Assembly: GCA_948567375.1 (NCBI GenBank)
Contig: OX419759.1
Location: forward strand, 38,727,493 to 38,791,492
Length of the DNA stretch: 64,000 nucleotides
Reading direction: 5' to 3'
DNA from: Lunularia cruciata
Taxonomy: Eukaryota > Streptophyta > Marchantiopsida > Lunulariales > Lunulariaceae
This document shows positions 23,611-32,892 of the stretch, in pieces. The notes below the pieces were generated by a model. That model did not search any database. It was not told the DNA's origin and saw nothing but the letters and a program-made list of their open reading frames with translations. A program made the translations under genes and the position numbers. Position 1 is the stretch's first letter. Each line of letters begins with the position of its first letter.

Positions 23611-24900
23611 CTTTCGTTTAGCTAACCAAGGTCTAAACCTCTAATGTAACTGTATTCTCCAAATGCTACCGACAACCCCGAGCGTAACTGTACTCTCCAA
23701 AGGATATGGTAGGTGCTCAAACGATACGGGCACCTTTTTCATCTACTGTTACAAAATGTTTAATAGACAAAGGTATTTGCTATGCCAATGCTCTCCCAAT
23801 ACATTAGTAATACTACGACTCAAAGAACTTCAGATTCCACCAGAACCTGCAGTTCGTAGCTTAAACTCATGACGAGTAGATCAAGCATGTGCATGATTCG
23901 AAAGTTCATGTGTCTTTGGAGGTCCCACACCGACCCACACGTCCTGCTTAACGGACTGGAATTCACTAAAAGATGGCTGGCAACGCAGAGCTCTGTTCCC
24001 GAAGGGTGGATGTACCACTCTGTTGCAAAACTCCACCTTTTTCCTCTTGTTTCTTTTAATGCCGAAGGCGATGAGCTCCACCCTAGAACTTTGATGAACA
24101 AGATGATGCTTTCATTTTTCTCAAAATCGCTAGATAGTGTGATAAATAGATTCCACATGATGCATACTGATCAACCCTGGTCGCCGTTTCTGCATGGTTC
24201 ACATATCTGGAATTTAAAGATCTACAAATGGAATTCGTATTAACCAGAAATCTTTCTCTATGTTATTTTTCTGTATCTATATTGATATCTACATACTTTT
24301 TGGTCAGTTCTGAATTTCCTTTGGTGAGACTTCATTTACAGTAGTAACACGATCTGCACTTGATTTATGAAGATGTGTGGTATGAGAGTTCGATGACTTG
24401 TATTTTCAGGTTTGACCAAGAAATTTCACACAAAATCGTATATGGAGCTTTATGCTTCAGTGATACTACTACTGATATCTCTGGCTCTGGCCACCAAGCT
24501 ACATTGGTTTATTTCTTAGTAAGAAATATTACTGATTTTGATACTCACATTACCTCTCATGTCCCTGAATTCCTATATTGTTGGAGTTATACATATGCTT
24601 TCTTATTATGCATTTTTTTAAAGCAAATCGTGACAACATTATATGCTGAACTGATCATCATTAATTTCTTGCCGCAAGGTTCCATGAAGCCTTACTCTGA
24701 AATCATCCTCCGTTTGTGTAGTCGGAAGGCTTTCTAAATAAAAAGGCATTTCATTTTTGTCATGTATAATATTCCTTTAAGAAGATTCAGCTATAAATTG
24801 ACATGGAGCTTCCGGATAAACATATCTTATTTCTTGTGTTTTGTTTATAAAATTACATCAATGAGAGATAGACTTAACAGTACTCCAAACTTGACACTTT
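23611..24900. other. Spacer with unassigned open frames
   Basis: Open frames of 112-125 codons occur on both strands (for example 23869-24243 plus and 23820-24158 minus, and 24360-24737 plus). None shows a family I recognise, and the first two overlap on opposite strands. I do not call a gene. Confidence 0.35.
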
Positions 24901-24901
24901 G

Positions 24902-25215
24902 ACTTACCGATACCTCAAGTTGATATAAAGACTTGATGATATCCTAGCGCTTGGCTTAGCCAAGGTCACTCCTTATTTGAAATAGAATTCTGAAATCACA
25001 GGGACCTAACTTACCGGTACCTCAAGTTCGTATAAAGACTAGGTGTCCTAACCCTTGCCTTAGCCAAGGTCAATCCTTGTTTGTAACGGAATTCTGAAAT
25101 CACTGGGATTTAACTTACCGGTACCTCAAGTTCATTTAAAGACTTAAGCGAATCCTAACCCTTGCCTTAGCCAAGCTCAATCCTTGTTGAAATGGATACT
25201 GAAATGACTAGGATT
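24902..25215 (+). repeat. Three-copy tandem repeat, unit about 110 bp
   Basis: Each unit begins ACTTACCG(A/G)TACCTCAAGTT (about 24902, 25011, 25123), followed by TAAAGACT, (C/G)CTTGCCTTAGCCAAG and a GAAATCAC(T/A)GGGA segment. Confidence 0.8.
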
Positions 25216-26251
25216 TAGTCTTATATTTGTTTATTATAATGTGAAGTACCGAAAACAAGATAGAATATCACAGTTTATCATGGTTATTTAGAACAGCAAC
25301 AGACTCTTATGATGCACTTGTTCTAGTTGATAGAATCTTGTGATGTCTTTGCACTCATATGCCCTTGTTCTAATCACTAGGTTGTCACACTCCTTTTAAA
25401 AGCTGAAACTTGTTGTTAGTTTTTGAGAGCTATAGAGAGAATTTTAGTAAAAATGAAACAGGTTAGTAAGACATGTAAAGAGGTGATAATCATGGAAGCA
25501 AACACACATCAACTAGGCAGTTTAGTTGTTCCAGATCCATGTTGCAAATACAATCTCAATAATACCTTGTATTGGAATGTAGAATGAAAATTGCTGAAAG
25601 ATCACAAGCAATATACCAACATAAGGGCAAACAAGAATTAGAAAGGTAAATGAGAATTGGAGAAATGATGCAATAGCGTCAAGCAATCACAAGCTTTACA
25701 AAGAGTAGTGAAATAATTTAGTATATACTAAAGTGGTGAAATATGCAAAGTATATATATTTATCGTCCATCTTTCAAAACATTCATTACATTTTATTTCT
25801 TGTTTCACAATAACAAGAAAATTTTGTATTGAGTCTCTAGGAGAAGAAGAAGGAGATATAAGCCACAAGATACCATTGTGGAGCACAATACAATAACCTT
25901 GTGAAAATTTTGGAAGGAAAACTCCATAGGATAGGATGGACATGGTTTATTGAGTATTTTTTCCAGGGTTTAAATACACTTGTAACAATCTAGATTGTCT
26001 TAATTTGAACATCCATCTTATCAACCAAAGGTCTTCATCAAGGCAATGATGCAATAAATTTATCATAAAGGAATGTGGTGAATACAAATGTAAACATGAA
26101 TACAAAAGAATTAGCAATTATGAAGAAGGGAAAAGGTGTAAAATGCAATGTTGATCTACTTTTCATTTTCCAGAGTATAACATAACATGCACTAAATTGC
26201 TATAGACATGTTTGGCATTAAATTATTATAAAAAAATAACTATCAAATAGA
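25216..26251. other. AT-rich spacer left of the nested retrotransposons
   Basis: No gene recognised. It ends with AGTA (26252-26255), the left target duplication of element 3. Confidence 0.5.
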
Positions 26252-26255
26252 AGTA
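26252..26255 (+). other. Target site duplication of element 3, left copy (AGTA)
   Basis: AGTA directly before the terminus TGTCGTGCG; the matching AGTA lies at 45527-45530 directly after the other terminus. Confidence 0.8.
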
Positions 26256-26360
26256 TGTCGTGCGTATATACATCGCTACACAACATACATCGCTGTCAAC
26301 ATCATACACTATAGAAACACAACTCACACATAAGTCATACATAGACTCTAAAGTGCCACA
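26256..26360 (-). repeat. Terminal block A (second) of element 3
   Basis: 105 bp; the minus strand reads TGTGGCACTTTAGAG to GCACGACA. It contains an intact stretch across the position where the other A copy of element 3 was split by element 2, which proves the target sequence. Confidence 0.9.
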
Positions 26361-26361
26361 A

Positions 26362-26811
26362 TAATCAGATTGCTTAACACTTTCAACTCAACTCAACTCA
26401 GATCAGTACTTGATCTGTCACTCTATAAACTGCCAACAACTGGGCACTGATTACAGTCAAGCCACACCCACTCAATCATAAAGAATCCAAGTGATGCTCG
26501 CCGGCCTCTGTCCACCATAGCCAGGAACTCGAAGGCTCAACATCAGAGAAGTGAGCTCTCTGGAGCTCACTTTGAAACTATACTCCCCTGGACTCGAGCT
26601 AGCATTGGAACCCTAACGGTCCCGCTGATGGCACACTCGACGGTGCGAACGGTGCAAAGTGACGGTGGGCCCTACCGTGAAGTTAGTACCCTGAACACCA
26701 AATCAGATTGTCGGAAAGTAGTCCTTGAGAAACTACTAGAATAACTCTAACTACTATCACTAGAACTCCAATGTCCGAGCAGCTAGATGCGGAACTACGA
26801 ATGGCGTGACA
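26362..26811 (-). repeat. Internal 3' block B of element 3
   Basis: 450 bp, from TGTCACGCC (minus, at 26811) to GATTA (26362-26366 complement). It joins block A through one base, T, as in element 2. Confidence 0.9.
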
Positions 26812-26813
26812 GC

Positions 26814-26876
26814 TGTCGTGCGTATATACATCGCTACACAACATACATTGCTGTCAACATCATACACTATAGAAAC
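26814..26876 (-). repeat. Distal part of the first 3' block A of element 3, cut by element 2
   Basis: 63 bp matching the end of A (to GCACGACA), separated from B by GC. The missing proximal part is at 36832-36877 on the other side of element 2. Confidence 0.9.
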
Positions 26877-27325
26877 TGTCACGCCATTTGTAGTTCCGCA
26901 TCTAGATGCTCGGACACTGGAGTTCCAGTGATGGTAGTTAGAGTTATTCTAGTTGTTTCTCAAGGACTACTTTCCGACGGTTAGATTTTGTGTTCGGGGT
27001 ACTGACTTCACGGTGGGGCCCACCATCACTTTGCACCGTTTGCACCGTCGAGTGTGCCGTCAGCGGGACCGTTAGGGTTTCAGGGCTAGCTCGAGTCCAG
27101 GGGGTATAGTTTTGAAGTGAGCTCCAGAGAGCTCACTTCTTTGATGTTGAGCCTTCGAGTTCCTGGCTATGGTGGACAGAGGCCGGCGAGCGTCACCTGG
27201 ATTCTCTATGCTTGAGTGGGTGTGGCTTGACTGTAATCAGTGCCCAGTTGTTGGCAGTTTATAGAGTGACAGATCAAGTACTGATCTGAGTTGAGTTGAG
27301 TTGAGAATGTTAAGCAATCTGATTA
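26877..27325 (+). repeat. Terminal block B (5' end) of element 2
   Basis: 449 bp, starts TGTCACGCC at the integration boundary and ends GATTA. It ends in the short tandem TGAGT units (27291-27305) that vary in number between copies. It presumably contains the promoter; no clear TATA box was fixed. Confidence 0.9.
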
Positions 27326-28701
27326 CATCAGAGAAGTGAAGTCAGGGGGAAATCGGGTGCAGGAACGTTGAGTGTTGGTGGTATCTCCAAGCTCGGTGGA
27401 TCGTGGTAGCTCGATTTAGGTTCTATGTTTCCCTAGTGTGCAAAAGCTCGTGTAGTTGATGCAAATTTGGCAGTTAGGCGGACGGTGTGCGGAAGCGCTG
27501 GCCAAATTTCGAGCAAAGAAGGAGCAATTTTCGAGCAGTGTTGTGATTTTGAGCTCAAGAGGTGAAGGCAGGACCAATTTGCTGCGAGTTGGGCTCAGAA
27601 AGTGAAATTGAAGGTGGAGTTGGAAAGCTCTTCTCATGAAATTGTGATTTGGAAAAACCCGTTTTGTCAATTTGGCTCGAGTGGAAAGTTAGCGGGGGAT
27701 TTGGCGGACATCCATCTTTAGGGTTTATGTCAGATTTTATGTCAGATTTACGTCAGATTTTGGGCCAGAATTGGAGGAGTTTTGCTGTTTGGCCAGATTT
27801 GGAGAAGTTTTGCTAGTTTGGAGGAGTTTTGTAGATTTGGAGAAGTTTCGCCAATTTTGGAGGAGGTTCGAAGTGGCAACAAGAAAGGCCTCATTTGGCT
27901 GAATTTCGGCGTTTCGAGGCTTCGAGGCATAGGGCTGTGGGCTATGAGAGGCTACGAAGGCCTAGAAGGGCCAGAAGGGCCAGCAAGCCAGCTTGATGGC
28001 GTGAGGCTAGCTAGTTTAGTGTAGATCTTGGTCATTGGTTGGCAAAATCTGCCTTTCTTGCTAGATTGTGCGCAACAAGGTTTGACCCCTAGATCTCTTG
28101 TTCCTAGACTGGTGCCCTAGCCAACTGGTCCACCCTCACTTGTTGTCATAGTGACTGTGCCATTGTTATCTATACACATGTAGCTTTGGCTAGGAGAGGC
28201 AGTTTGATCCCATTCTTGGTGATCCTGGTAGCTTAGGACTTAGATACAAACTACTCTTATGTCAAATGCCAAATGGTGGCAGAGTCAGTCCCGTGTTGTG
28301 TTATGAGATGGAGGGTTTTCGTTTAGATTTCTTGTGATTGGATCCCCTCCATTCTCTGCTTCCTGTTTGTGCACCACGTTTGTGTGAGGTGCCTTGACTT
28401 TTGAGCGTTGGTGCTCTGGTGTGCTCTCGGTGGTGAGGCTGGAGTGATGACCAGTCAGACTACCTTTGTTTCTCTCCGGTGAGGCAGGAAGTGATGACCT
28501 GCAGACCATGAGAGTGCGTGTTATGATGGCAGGTTACAGGTTGCCCTTCCCCTAGTGTAGTTATCTCGGTTAGAGTTACATTAGTGGGTGGTGTTTTAGT
28601 TGGTGTTGGCATGCGGTGGTATTGGCACTTGGTGGGATACTTGCGGTTGCGACTTGCGGTTGCAGTTGGTGGTTCGGGTTTGCTATTGCAGTTACGTGGT
28701 C
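27326..28701 (+). other. Leader of element 2 with weak primer-binding-site candidate
   Basis: Begins CATCAGAGAAGTG just after B. Only ATCAGAG resembles the usual plant initiator-Met primer-binding site (TGGTATCAGAGC), so the primer is uncertain. The stretch 27710-27870 has runs of TTTGGAGGAGTTT-like units. No conserved coding frame. Confidence 0.6.
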
Positions 28702-29724
28702 ACGACGGAGTTCTTTGGAGATTCTAGAGGAGTAAGCCCTGCAGTACGCAGTGGGTTTACTCGGAGTGGTGCTCGGTATCAGCCTGTATCTCAGGTCCCA
28801 GTGAGGGAGGAGATTGACTCTGAGTTGGAGTTTGACACAGGAGCTGATTCAGTTGAGAGTGCACTTGGTGTGTCCGCACCGTTGTTGTGGGACATGGACG
28901 AGATTTATGGGGCCTCCAAAGGCCCTAGGCGTTACTCTGGTACAGTGGGTACCATTGAGTTGGATGACTTCATCTAGGAGTTCGATAGTTGGTGTGATCT
29001 GCAGCAGATGCGGAACCCGACTTTGTTCACACCCTTCATGGCATGGAAGGGGTTGTTTCAGCACTTGGAGGGTCCGCCGATGGACGACTACCATGAGTTC
29101 AGGAGAGCTCATTTGGAGGAGACTGAGTTATGGAGACAATATTGGTCTCCACACTATGTCTCCATCACTTCAGGCTCGGTGGCCAGGAGTAGATCGGCTG
29201 TACCTACGAGTTCTAGCTCGAGTAGTGTTGGTGGAGCTAGTGGAGGTGCACTAGCTGGAGATGGTGCTACTACGAGTGGAGGTACCGCTGCAGGAGGTGG
29301 TGTGGTACCGGGGTTTAACCCCATGGTGGAGTTCTTCCTATGTTTGAGGCAGAACTACCAGGGAGTGCGGACTGACAAGCTGAGGAGCTTGCAGGAGTTC
29401 CAGCGGAAGGCTGGAGAGAGCCTACGCGAGGCATATACTCGCATGAGGCGGCTGATCAGTTTCACTCAGGGAGTTACTGAGGCCCAAGCAGTCCAGGTTT
29501 GGTATGGGATACTGGACAGGGAGTTGCGACGTAGAGTTCGTGATGCTACGTTGTTGCAGGCTACTTCGCCCACTTTGGCAGTAGTCTTTGGTTTGGCTGA
29601 GCGTATTGAGCTCAACATGGTGGAGGAGAGAGTGGTGACAGCTGGATTTGGTAGAGAGACCTCATCCACGGTTGTGACTTCTTCTAGAGTGCAGCAGAGT
29701 GCACCACGCCCAGTTGGTTTTTGA
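28702..29724 (+). pseudogene. gag: gag of element 2, two parts split by TAG
   Basis: The frame opens after a stop at 28597-28599. The probable start is at 28702, where element 1 has ATG but elements 2 and 3 have ACG. Part one (to 28974) is an acidic N-terminal region ending IELDDFI, then TAG at 28975. Part two (28978-29721) is a Retrotrans_gag-type domain: FFLCLRQNYQGVRTDKL, FQRKAGESLREAYTRMRR and LDRELRRRVRDAT. It ends at TGA (29722). Gag packages the RNA in cytoplasmic particles. Both stops are shared by element 3, but not by element 1, which deleted the first and has CAA at the second. Either these copies come from a master carrying stops, or the stops are read through. Confidence 0.85.
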
Positions 29725-31269
29725 GGACAGGGTGGACAGCCCAGATCCTATGGAGCGAGTGGAGGGCCTAGTGGAGTTAGACCCTTACCCTCATTTTCGG
29801 GTCAGCAGCAGCCAGTGAGTGGTGGTGTTGCTTGTTGGACTTGTGGTGGACCTCACCATAGGAGAGAGTGTACTCAGGGCAGCGGACCTGATACCTCTGG
29901 TGCATCACAGCCAGCACAGAGGCAGTGTGAGCACTGCCACAGATTTGGTCACACTAGTGACCGGTGTTTTGACCTACACCCGGAGTTACGGAGTGGTAGG
30001 GCTGCTATGGCAGGTAGTAGAGGAGCTCTAGTTCATGGAGGACGAGGTGGTAGAGGTGGTGGTAGAGGATCTACACCTAGTAGGGGTGCAGTACCTGCCC
30101 TTACTTCTGACACAGCTATGGCTACTCGGATTGAGCAGTTGGAGCAGAGATTGGCTAGTATGGCTATTGCTCATAGGAGATCAGATTCAGGTGCTGAGGC
30201 TTCCACCTCATATGCTGGTGATAGAGATGCTTTGGACTTCATGTGCGGAGCAGCACAGGTGGATGCATCTGTAGCAGTGACTAGGAGTGCAGTACGTGCT
30301 CCAGAGCCTAGAGGAGCATCAGTGGAGTTGGACCCACAGAGAGGAGAGGTTGGGAGACAGGTCAGACTTCCCCAGTCTTTCACGCTATCTGAGGCATTGC
30401 AGACGACATCCATGGTTCCTAGACGTCCCAGTGCAGGTGTGGTAGGTGGTGATGGAGTACATGATGGAGTACCTGCTAGTCAGCCACCTGCTACTACACA
30501 AACTGAGTCTAGCATGATGTTGGGGGCGGCTCAGCTGATTATGCGGCATCCTTTATTTTCAGCCAGTGACATGTTTACATTGGGAGTTGACCCAGCCCCA
30601 GTGTTCCGGTTGGCTGCCACGTTGTGTGAGAGTAGGGATGGTGCAGTTCCTACTACTAGAGCAGAGGTGGTTGGTAGTGGAGCTGACTTGGTTGAGGAGC
30701 ATGGGATCCGTTCAGCGACCAGTGGTTTATGGCAGGCATCAGCGGCTAGACTGGAGGAGTTGCCAGCTAGACCGGCCTTTGAGAGAGTGCGGTTTACACC
30801 TGGTGTTGTCCTATTGGATAACCAGAGGGGGATCTTTCATTTGGTAGGACCTTCAGGGAAGGTCTATACACCACAGAGAGTCTTGTTAGACTCTGGTGCG
30901 CAGCCCCTTATGTTGGGGAAGGCTGCAGTTGTTGGTCTGGAGTTACGGAAGACCGATGTGGAGAGGTGTCCATTTCAGATCCAGACATCTCTTGGTGGTG
31001 GTTCGACACAGTACATCACACGTGGAGAGCTTGTTGTCCAGGTTCAGCCTGGTCATCCGACTGATAGCTCGGTGGTGAGAGCTCAGGCTATTGTGACGAT
31101 AGCTGAGTCCTATGATGTGCTAGTTGGGGGAGCAGTGTTATACCCTATGGGTTTCAGTATTGACTATTGGGAGGAGACAGCCTCTTATAGACCTGGTTGG
31201 CAGTCTGGTGAGGGACGGGTATGTCGCCTACCAGTACGCTTTAGTAGTGGCAGTCTTGGCTCACTATAG
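29725..31269 (+). CDS. Gag zinc knuckles and aspartic protease segment of element 2
   Basis: In frame with gag; the first ATG is at 29815. Near its start are two zinc knuckles, CWTCGGPHHRREC (a shortened form) and the canonical CCHC CEHCHRFGHTSDRC. A Gly/Arg-rich RNA-binding-like stretch follows (VHGGRGGRGGGRG), then a long linker with a short heptad-like segment (IEQLEQRLASM). The retroviral-type protease is C-terminal: VLLDSGAQPLMLG with catalytic Asp at residue 359 counted from 29815, and YDVLVGGAVLYPMGFSID as the C-terminal hydrophobic motif. It would process the polyprotein. Ends in TAG at 31267, which in element 3 is CAG, so this stop is private to element 2. Confidence 0.85.
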   Translation, partial: GQGGQPRSYGASGGPSGVRPLPSFSGQQQPVSGGVACWTCGGPHHRRECTQGSGPDTSGASQPAQRQCEHCHRFGHTSDRCFDLHPELRSGRAAMAGSRGALVHGGRGGRGGGRGSTPSRGAVPALTSDTAMATRIEQLEQRLASMAIAHRRSDSGAEASTSYAGDRDALDFMCGAAQVDASVAVTRSAVRAPEPRGASVELDPQRGEVGRQVRLPQSFTLSEALQTTSMVPRRPSAGVVGGDGVHDGVPASQPPATTQTESSMMLGAAQLIMRHPLFSASDMFTLGVDPAPVFRLAATLCESRDGAVPTTRAEVVGSGADLVEEHGIRSATSGLWQASAARLEELPARPAFERVRFTPGVVLLDNQRGIFHLVGPSGKVYTPQRVLLDSGAQPLMLGKAAVVGLELRKTDVERCPFQIQTSLGGGSTQYITRGELVVQVQPGHPTDSSVVRAQAIVTIAESYDVLVGGAVLYPMGFSIDYWEETASYRPGWQSGEGRVCRLPVRFSSGSLGSL

Positions 31270-32886
31270 TCCGGGACCATGGCAGCATCAGTTTTGGCTT
31301 TCAGCGGTGCAGTTACTTGGCCTGGTGACTTGTTGGAGGGGAACGCCCATGCAGAGGATACTCCAGTACCAGAGGAGATCACTCGGCTATGGAGTACGAG
31401 TGGGATTGTTCCATCCACCTTGGATGTTCCATTGTGGAGTTCAGAGGAGGCATTGCAGCAGCATGCGGATCAGTTGGTGCAGCAGGCTTGGAGTGGAGCC
31501 TTCGTACCATCAGGGGATGAGTGTGAGGATGAGCCTCCAGAGGCGATTGCTTTGACACCTCTGGATACCACACTCATAGCTTGGCAGTATCCAGTAGAGG
31601 GGATATGTCTATTAGAGTTGTTTGGTGGGATCAGCACCGGACTAGCTGCGGTGTTACAGGCGGGTATCCGAGTACAGAGGTACTTGTATGTAGAGAGAGA
31701 TGAGACTGCTAGGCGAGTCTCTCTACATCATGTGGCACACTTGGCCTATCGGTATCTAGAGTTATTACCGATGTCAGCAGTCAGAGGTTACCAGAAGGCC
31801 TTACCGGAAGACATTTCCTTACTGGGGGCGCATGACCTAGAGAGACATGGGCCTATTCACTTGGTGATTTCTGGATGGCCATGTCAGGGACATACACGTG
31901 CGGGCCGTGGTTTGGGTCTTCAGGATCCTCGTTCTGGTGTGTTTTGGGAGATGTTACGGATACTACGACATCTCCAGGTTCATCAGTCTGTTTCTCCAGC
32001 TTACCTTTTGGAGAACGTTCTATTGATGGGTGATTCTCGCACTAGAGTGGTGGCGAGTACACATCAGGTCCATTCTTGGATGGGACCTGTTGTATTGTTA
32101 GATGCAGCCAGAGTGGGATCACGGGCTCATCGTCTTCGTCTTTGGTGGACGAACCTTTTACCCAGAGAGGTTCTACAGCGTAGTTATGATGGGATTCAGC
32201 GACTAGACCACATTCTTGTTGATGATATCTTGGATGCTGGACGTCAGTCTCAGACAGTGGTAGTGGCTGATAGGTCACCTATGGCAGTGGTGAACCTAGT
32301 TGGACAGCCTAGAGCTGCATTTCCCACACTCATGAGTTTCCCAGGCTCTCATGCTTTTCGAGAGGGAGGACCTGGACTTGTTTGGGACTCACAGTTACAG
32401 CAGTTGGTGGAGCCCAATGCTGATGAGAGAGAGCGGGCGATGGGTTTTCGCACCGGTATTACCGCTGTTCCAGTAGTGTCAGAGGCATCCAAACGTCAGG
32501 TGTTAGGTCAGGCTATGGACCTGAACTGTTTGACCTGGATTGTGAGCCTTGGTTTGGCAGAGCAGCGTAGGATGCGCTTGATAGGCATCACCACTCGGAC
32601 ACTTGTGAGCCCTGTGCCTATCGAGACGATTCAGGCACATGCTAGGGGCGATGGACCGAGTGGACATGGTATTCTTGGGACACATCCAGTAGCTACTAGG
32701 GAGAGTGGTCTACTTGGAGTCCATCCAGGTGAGCGTGGGCTACTTGGATTACATCCTTGGTCCACATGGGATGCAGCCAAAGGACGTATGGAGCTTGCAG
32801 CCAGAGTGGAGGGAGTTTTTCACACAGAGGTTGGGACCTCTAGTGGTCGGGAGCATGACACCATTGCTCCCAAGGGCCCAGTGTAG
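31270..32886 (+). CDS. C5-cytosine DNA methyltransferase domain of the retrotransposon
   Basis: First ATG at 31279 (535 residues to TAG at 32884), in frame with protease and RT. C5-methyltransferase motifs in order (residues from 31279): I, LELFGGISTGLAAV (FGG at 115), for S-adenosylmethionine; II, YLYVERDETAR; IV, ISGWPCQGH with the catalytic Cys at 202; VI, YLLENV (ENV at 245-247); VIII, SRAHRLRLWWTN at about 281-292, resembling the AHRARYFWGN of DNMT3-type enzymes; IX-X, ERERAMGF and RQVLGQAMDLN (VLGQ at 408). All key residues are present. It would transfer methyl groups to cytosine in DNA, possibly the element's own cDNA or nearby chromatin. Retrotransposon-borne DNMTs are reported from charophytes and dinoflagellates (de Mendoza and colleagues, 2018). 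A linker with repeated GLLG(V/L)HP motifs follows. Confidence 0.9.
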   Translation, partial: SGTMAASVLAFSGAVTWPGDLLEGNAHAEDTPVPEEITRLWSTSGIVPSTLDVPLWSSEEALQQHADQLVQQAWSGAFVPSGDECEDEPPEAIALTPLDTTLIAWQYPVEGICLLELFGGISTGLAAVLQAGIRVQRYLYVERDETARRVSLHHVAHLAYRYLELLPMSAVRGYQKALPEDISLLGAHDLERHGPIHLVISGWPCQGHTRAGRGLGLQDPRSGVFWEMLRILRHLQVHQSVSPAYLLENVLLMGDSRTRVVASTHQVHSWMGPVVLLDAARVGSRAHRLRLWWTNLLPREVLQRSYDGIQRLDHILVDDILDAGRQSQTVVVADRSPMAVVNLVGQPRAAFPTLMSFPGSHAFREGGPGLVWDSQLQQLVEPNADERERAMGFRTGITAVPVVSEASKRQVLGQAMDLNCLTWIVSLGLAEQRRMRLIGITTRTLVSPVPIETIQAHARGDGPSGHGILGTHPVATRESGLLGVHPGERGLLGLHPWSTWDAAKGRMELAARVEGVFHTEVGTSSGREHDTIAPKGPV

Positions 32887-32892
32887 CAGCCA
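32884..32892 (+). promoter_or_regulatory. Candidate UAG readthrough site between methyltransferase and RT
   Basis: TAG CAG CCA fits UAG-CAR-YYA, the leaky-stop context defined for tobacco mosaic virus. The same nine bases occur in element 3 (complement of 39631-39639). The frame continues open into pol. Confidence 0.45.

Noticed and set aside
23820-24243. Overlapping ORFs of 112 and 124 codons on opposite strands
   Set aside because: No recognisable family and mutual overlap; not enough to call a gene.
26256-26811. A solo LTR of B-A type with TG...CA ends
   Set aside because: It fits exactly as the 3' B-A end of element 3: the GC joint and the rest of the first A block follow at 26812-26876, and AGTA flanks the whole of element 3, not this piece.
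27326-27340. Initiator-Met tRNA primer-binding site after block B
   Set aside because: Only seven consecutive bases (ATCAGAG) match and the TGG start is missing; left as a weak candidate in the leader entry.
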